Shown here one piece after another: positions 7,689 to 10,380 of a DNA stretch of 10,380 nt. Origin of the DNA: an uncultured Fidelibacterota bacterium (GTDB taxonomy: Bacteria; Fidelibacterota; Marinisomatia; SCGC-AAA003-L08; D37C17). The stretch's first letter is position 1. Every line of letters begins with the position of its first letter. A model generated the notes under the pieces. That model ran no database searches. It saw nothing but the letters and a program-made list of their open reading frames with translations, and was not told where the DNA came from. Location of the stretch: positions 1 through 10,380 of the forward strand of contig CAJWYZ010000034.1 in assembly GCA_913049525.1 (NCBI GenBank), given 5' to 3'. The position numbers were made by a program, and so were the translations under genes.

Positions 7689-8627
7689 TTAATTAAAATC
7701 GCGGAACATGGAACTTAAAGAGGTCCCCTCCACGATTCGTTTTATGGATTCACCAAAAATGTCTGCAACGGAAATAACTTCCAATTTATCAAACTCCTGG
7801 TTTTCATTCAGTTTAATGGTATCACATACTATCACTTTGGATATAGGTGAATTCTTCAGTTTTTTAATTGCCCCACCTGATAAGACGGGGTGAGTTGCTA
7901 CCGCAATTACAGATTTTGCACCTTCATTAATGGCTGTTTCAGCAGCATTACATAAGGTGCCGGCCGTATCTATCATGTCATCAATAATAATGACGTCTTT
8001 ATCCTTAAGGTCACCCACCAAGTTTGCAACTTCGGCCTGATTGGGTTTGGGTCTCCGTTTATCAATAAGTGCAAAGCCTATATTTAGTTTTTTCGCATAG
8101 GATTGACTCATTTTAGCAGAACCAACATCTGGAGCCAGCACCACACCGGACTCTTCATTCAGGTTTAACCCTTTCAATTTGTTCAATAAAACCATGCGTG
8201 AATACAAATGATCAAAAGGAACATTCGCAAAGCCCTGAATTTGTGCAGAGTGCAGATCCATTGTAATAATTCTGCTCACTCCAACAGCTGTAATCATATC
8301 CAACATTAGTCGCGAAGAAATAGGAACACGTGGTCTGTCCTTCCTATCTTGTCGACCATACCCAAAATAGGGAATTACTGCCACTACATTTTGAGCAGAG
8401 GCTCGTTTGGCTGCATCCAAAACCAATAAGAGTTCCAGAATATTTTCAGCTGGAGGATTGGTAGATTGAATAATGAAAACATCCTCATTGCGAATATTTT
8501 CTTCAAAGGCAACGGATAGCTCTCCATCACTAAATGTTTGGATATCTAATTGGCCTAAAGGAATGCCCAGATAATCTGCGATTCCTTTTCCCAATTCAGG
8601 ATTTGATCTGCCAGTAAATACTTTCAT
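7689..8627 (-). CDS. prs: Ribose-phosphate pyrophosphokinase (PRPP synthetase)
   Basis: Prs transfers pyrophosphate from ATP to ribose 5-phosphate, giving PRPP for purine, pyrimidine, NAD, His and Trp synthesis. The 312 residues are the class I length. FSDGELSV (32-39), the flexible ATP loop FGYGRQDRKDRPRVPISSR (88-106), the metal-binding DLHSAQIQGF (124-133, His126) and the ribose-phosphate loop DVIIIDDMIDTAGT (211-224) are all intact. The start MKVFTGRSNPEL aligns naturally with family N-termini, yet this ATG lies only five bases after the 3' end of tRNA-Gln and no Shine-Dalgarno-like sequence is present. Processing of the tRNA would leave a nearly leaderless prs message. rplY follows after 19 bases. 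Confidence 0.98.
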   Translation of the reverse strand: MKVFTGRSNPELGKGIADYLGIPLGQLDIQTFSDGELSVAFEENIRNEDVFIIQSTNPPAENILELLLVLDAAKRASAQNVVAVIPYFGYGRQDRKDRPRVPISSRLMLDMITAVGVSRIITMDLHSAQIQGFANVPFDHLYSRMVLLNKLKGLNLNEESGVVLAPDVGSAKMSQSYAKKLNIGFALIDKRRPKPNQAEVANLVGDLKDKDVIIIDDMIDTAGTLCNAAETAINEGAKSVIAVATHPVLSGGAIKKLKNSPISKVIVCDTIKLNENQEFDKLEVISVADIFGESIKRIVEGTSLSSMFRDFN

Positions 8628-8632
8628 ATATG

Positions 8633-8703
8633 CTGGGGGACAGGGAGTCGAACCCCGATCGCATGGACCAAAACCATGTGTCCTACCATTGAACGATCCC
8701 CCA
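8633..8703 (-). tRNA. tRNA-Gln (anticodon UUG)
   Basis: The 71-base cloverleaf on the minus strand is complete. Its acceptor stem is TGGGGGA/TCCCCCA. The D stem is GTTC/GGAC with the AATGGTA loop. The anticodon stem CATGG/CCATG encloses the loop TTTTGGT, giving anticodon TTG. The variable loop has four bases, and the T stem CGGGG/CCCTG encloses TTCGACT. The discriminator is G73. The 3' CCA is not encoded; CAT follows instead, so a CCA-adding enzyme is needed. It lies 38 bases after ispE and five before prs, and is probably cotranscribed with glnS, whose product charges it. Confidence 0.97.
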
Positions 8704-8741
8704 AAATAAATTTGAATGGATTACGAAATAAGTACATTGGA

Positions 8742-9605
8742 TTAGCAACGAAAAACGGGAGAGGAAAGAAAGGTTTGGTATGGAGAAAAATTCTCCAATA
8801 AAGCTTCAGCCTTTTGATGGTTATCAAAGACGCCAAACACAGTCGAGCCACTCCCCGACAGACCGGCATATAAAGCACCTGCTTTTTGCAGTTTTTCTTT
8901 AATGTTGCTAATCTCTGGATATGTTTTACGGATAACCCGTTCGAAATCATTGTCAAATAACTCCCATTTCATTGGCTTTGAAAGGGGCGAAAATTTAGGA
9001 TGCCTTTTATTAGGCTGCAAAGTTTTATTTAAAGCATGGTAAGCCCAAGGCGTTGAAATACGAATGGGGGGGACAACCAATAAAAATGAATATCCCTCCA
9101 GCAGATTAGGATCAACAGGAGTTAAAATATCTCCAATACCTTCCACTAATTGGACCCCTCCCTTGATAAAAAAAGGAACATCTGCTCCTATTTCTGCACC
9201 CATTTTTTCTAATTTCTGTAGGGAAAAATTGAGCTTCCAAAGGTGATTTAAGGCATTCAAGGTTGCGGCTGCGTTTGAGCTACCACCACCTAGCCCGCCA
9301 CCTATGGGAATTTGTTTTATTAAATGGATGGCATATTCTGTATCTACTTTTCCCGCCATTGAACGGATTAATTGGTAGGCTTTGGAAATTAAATTACTTT
9401 CATCAACCGGAAGATCTATACCCTCTACTGATAGTTGATAAGATGGCAAGGGACGAAACGCTAATGCATCTTCTAAATCCACCTCCAAAAAAATGGACTG
9501 AATATTATGATAGCCATCCTCACGCTTATTCAGGACTTGCAGTCCGAGATTTATTTTAGCATTGGAGGTGTAATGATGGGTGTTAATTAGTTCAGATTGA
9601 ATAAT
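8742..9605 (-). CDS. ispE: 4-diphosphocytidyl-2-C-methyl-D-erythritol kinase, start uncertain
   Basis: IspE phosphorylates CDP-methylerythritol in the non-mevalonate isoprenoid pathway. It is a GHMP kinase with ATP loop PIGGGLGGGSSNAA, catalytic Asp in GADVPFF and C-terminal AGLSGSGSTVFGVF. The first usual start codon is a TTG at 9488, but the open frame continues upstream and encodes the conserved N-terminus NAKINLGLQVL...EDGYHNIQS, including the substrate-contacting Lys (codon 9557-9555). A TAA at 9635-9633 limits the extension, and between it and the conserved part there is no ATG, GTG or TTG. The end given here assumes an ATT at 9605; 9602 is equally possible and both give 286-287 residues, the normal family length. 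Alternatively, the ATG at 9613 in another frame is the true start and one base is missing in this sequence. The identity is certain; the start is not. Confidence 0.93.
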   Translation of the reverse strand: MIQSELINTHHYTSNAKINLGLQVLNKREDGYHNIQSIFLEVDLEDALAFRPLPSYQLSVEGIDLPVDESNLISKAYQLIRSMAGKVDTEYAIHLIKQIPIGGGLGGGSSNAAATLNALNHLWKLNFSLQKLEKMGAEIGADVPFFIKGGVQLVEGIGDILTPVDPNLLEGYSFLLVVPPIRISTPWAYHALNKTLQPNKRHPKFSPLSKPMKWELFDNDFERVIRKTYPEISNIKEKLQKAGALYAGLSGSGSTVFGVFDNHQKAEALLENFSPYQTFLSSPVFRC

Positions 9606-9676
9606 GAATCCATTAGTAAATGAAGGGGGAAATTACAATATCTATTTTATAAAGGATGATAAGGTTGCTATTTTAA
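9606..9676. other. glnS-ispE spacer
   Basis: About 70 AT-rich bases. No terminator hairpin is visible, so read-through from glnS into ispE is expected. A TATAAA at 9651-9646 (minus strand) could serve as a -10 element, but the sequence 17 bases before it (AAAATA) is not a credible -35 box. Confidence 0.35.
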
Positions 9677-10380
9677 TTATACTTTCTGTTTTTTACTCCA
9701 ACTATCTCGAAGTCCAACGGTTCTGTTAAAAATCAACTTTTCTTCCGTCGAATCTAAGTCTAAACAAAAATAGCCATTCCTGAGAAATTGGTAATTTGTG
9801 CCTATTGCAGCACCTTGAAGACCAATTTCCAATTTAACCTCTGATGTTTTAATGAGTGAATTTGGATTTAGATACTGTATAAAATCGTCCCCATCTGTCT
9901 CGGGGTTTTCTACATTAAAAAGATGGTCATAAAATCGTACCTCTGCATCTACCGCATGCTTAGCAGATACCCAGTGTAATGTACCTCTAACCTTTCTTCC
10001 ATCATCTGACCATCCACCCTTTGTTGCAGGGTCATAGGTACAATGGATTTCAGTCACCTCTCCTTTTTCATTTTTAATGAAATCCGTACAGGTAATATAA
10101 TAAGCATGTTTTAATCGGACCTCTCTTTCTAGTCCCAGGCGGAAAAACTTCTTTGGTGGGTTTTCCATAAAATCAGATCGCTCAATATACAGTTCTCGGG
10201 CAAATGGCAGTTTACGTTTACCTGCTGATTCATCTTCCGGATTATTTTCGGCATCCAATTCTTCAACCTGTTCTTCTGGATAGTTGGTGACAATAACTTT
10301 AACAGGGTCTAATACTGCCATTGCTCGCAATGCGCGTTTATTTAAATCTTCCCTCAGGCAGTGATCTAATAAAGCCATAT
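9677..10380 (-). CDS. glnS: Glutaminyl-tRNA synthetase, C-terminal part
   Basis: GlnRS attaches glutamine to tRNA-Gln using ATP, releasing AMP and PPi. Only the last 234 or so codons are present; the catalytic Rossmann domain lies beyond the right edge. The visible part matches the two beta-barrel anticodon-binding domains: LREDLNKRALRAMAVLDPVKV, then PFARELYIERSDF, RLGLEREVRLKHAYYI, CTYDPATKGGWSDDGRKVRG, LHWVSAKHAVDAEVRFYDHLF and the very conserved end GYFCLD...FNRTVGLRDSWSKK. This end is diagnostic for GlnRS rather than GluRS. The methionine at 10378 is internal, since the frame is open to the edge. The organism therefore can charge tRNA-Gln directly rather than only through the GatCAB route. 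Confidence 0.97.
   Translation of the reverse strand, partial: MALLDHCLREDLNKRALRAMAVLDPVKVIVTNYPEEQVEELDAENNPEDESAGKRKLPFARELYIERSDFMENPPKKFFRLGLEREVRLKHAYYITCTDFIKNEKGEVTEIHCTYDPATKGGWSDDGRKVRGTLHWVSAKHAVDAEVRFYDHLFNVENPETDGDDFIQYLNPNSLIKTSEVKLEIGLQGAAIGTNYQFLRNGYFCLDLDSTEEKLIFNRTVGLRDSWSKKQKV

Noticed and set aside
8624..8956. A 110-codon minus-strand frame covering the end of ispE and the tRNA
   Set aside because: It is in another frame through the conserved C-terminus of IspE and through the whole tRNA; the product has no recognisable pattern.
8742..9488. A shorter ispE starting at the TTG at 9488
   Set aside because: This would remove the conserved NAKINLGL and EDGYH blocks, which are plainly encoded in the same frame just upstream.
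9640..9665. TATAAA in the glnS-ispE gap as a possible ispE promoter
   Set aside because: No acceptable -35 hexamer lies at 16-18 bases; the region is AT-rich, so such matches are expected by chance.
1..10380. Search for a mobile element, CRISPR array, defence or toxin system
   Set aside because: No direct repeats with spacers, transposase-like frames, terminal inverted repeats or small paired genes were seen; all coding space is explained by conserved housekeeping genes.

Overview
This window is a housekeeping stretch of a bacterial chromosome, with an AT-rich base composition. Every gene I can support lies on the minus strand, so transcription runs from the right edge (10380) to the left edge (1). 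The order of transcription is: glnS (3' part), ispE, tRNA-Gln(UUG), prs, rplY (L25/CTC type), pth, hppA, rpsF, rpsR, rplI, a strong intrinsic terminator, a promoter, priA, and the 5' part of a probable exported peptidase-MA-like gene.

Organism: presence of a glutaminyl-tRNA synthetase, a K+-dependent membrane pyrophosphatase, a C+ (zinc-ribbon) S18, a two-domain L25/CTC protein and a canonical sigma70-like promoter suggest a Gram-negative-type bacterium. An FCB-group or marine candidate-phylum lineage such as Marinimicrobia is my best guess. This is inference from gene content and style, not a phylogenetic result. The promoter in front of priA is of the ordinary TTGNNN/TATANN type, which argues against a typical Bacteroidota member.

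Right part (10380-7689): the GlnRS C-terminal domain, then the fourth MEP-pathway enzyme (IspE), then the tRNA that GlnRS charges, then PRPP synthetase starting only five bases after the tRNA. The N-terminal conserved part of IspE lies in an open frame that has no ATG, GTG or TTG start. Middle (7669-4241): L25, peptidyl-tRNA hydrolase and the pyrophosphatase are joined by 1-base and 8-base stop/start overlaps, so they are probably translationally coupled. Left-middle (4221-2831): S6, S18 and L9 form the classical ribosomal cluster, here without an ssb or priB gene between S6 and S18. S6 carries a gene-encoded acidic tail longer than the S6 fold itself, and L25 also ends in an acidic tail. A bidirectional hairpin terminator closes this long unit. 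Left part (2608-1): a separate promoter drives priA, whose stop overlaps the start of the last gene by one base.

Functionally the unit combines translation (tRNA charging, ribosomal proteins, rescue of peptidyl-tRNA), nucleotide precursor supply (PRPP) and pyrophosphate disposal with energy conservation (HppA). PPi is released by aminoacyl-tRNA synthetases and phosphoribosyl transfer, so this grouping makes metabolic sense. I see no phage genes, insertion sequence, CRISPR array, toxin-antitoxin pair or defence locus, and no previously undescribed system. The unusual points are details inside otherwise ordinary genes.
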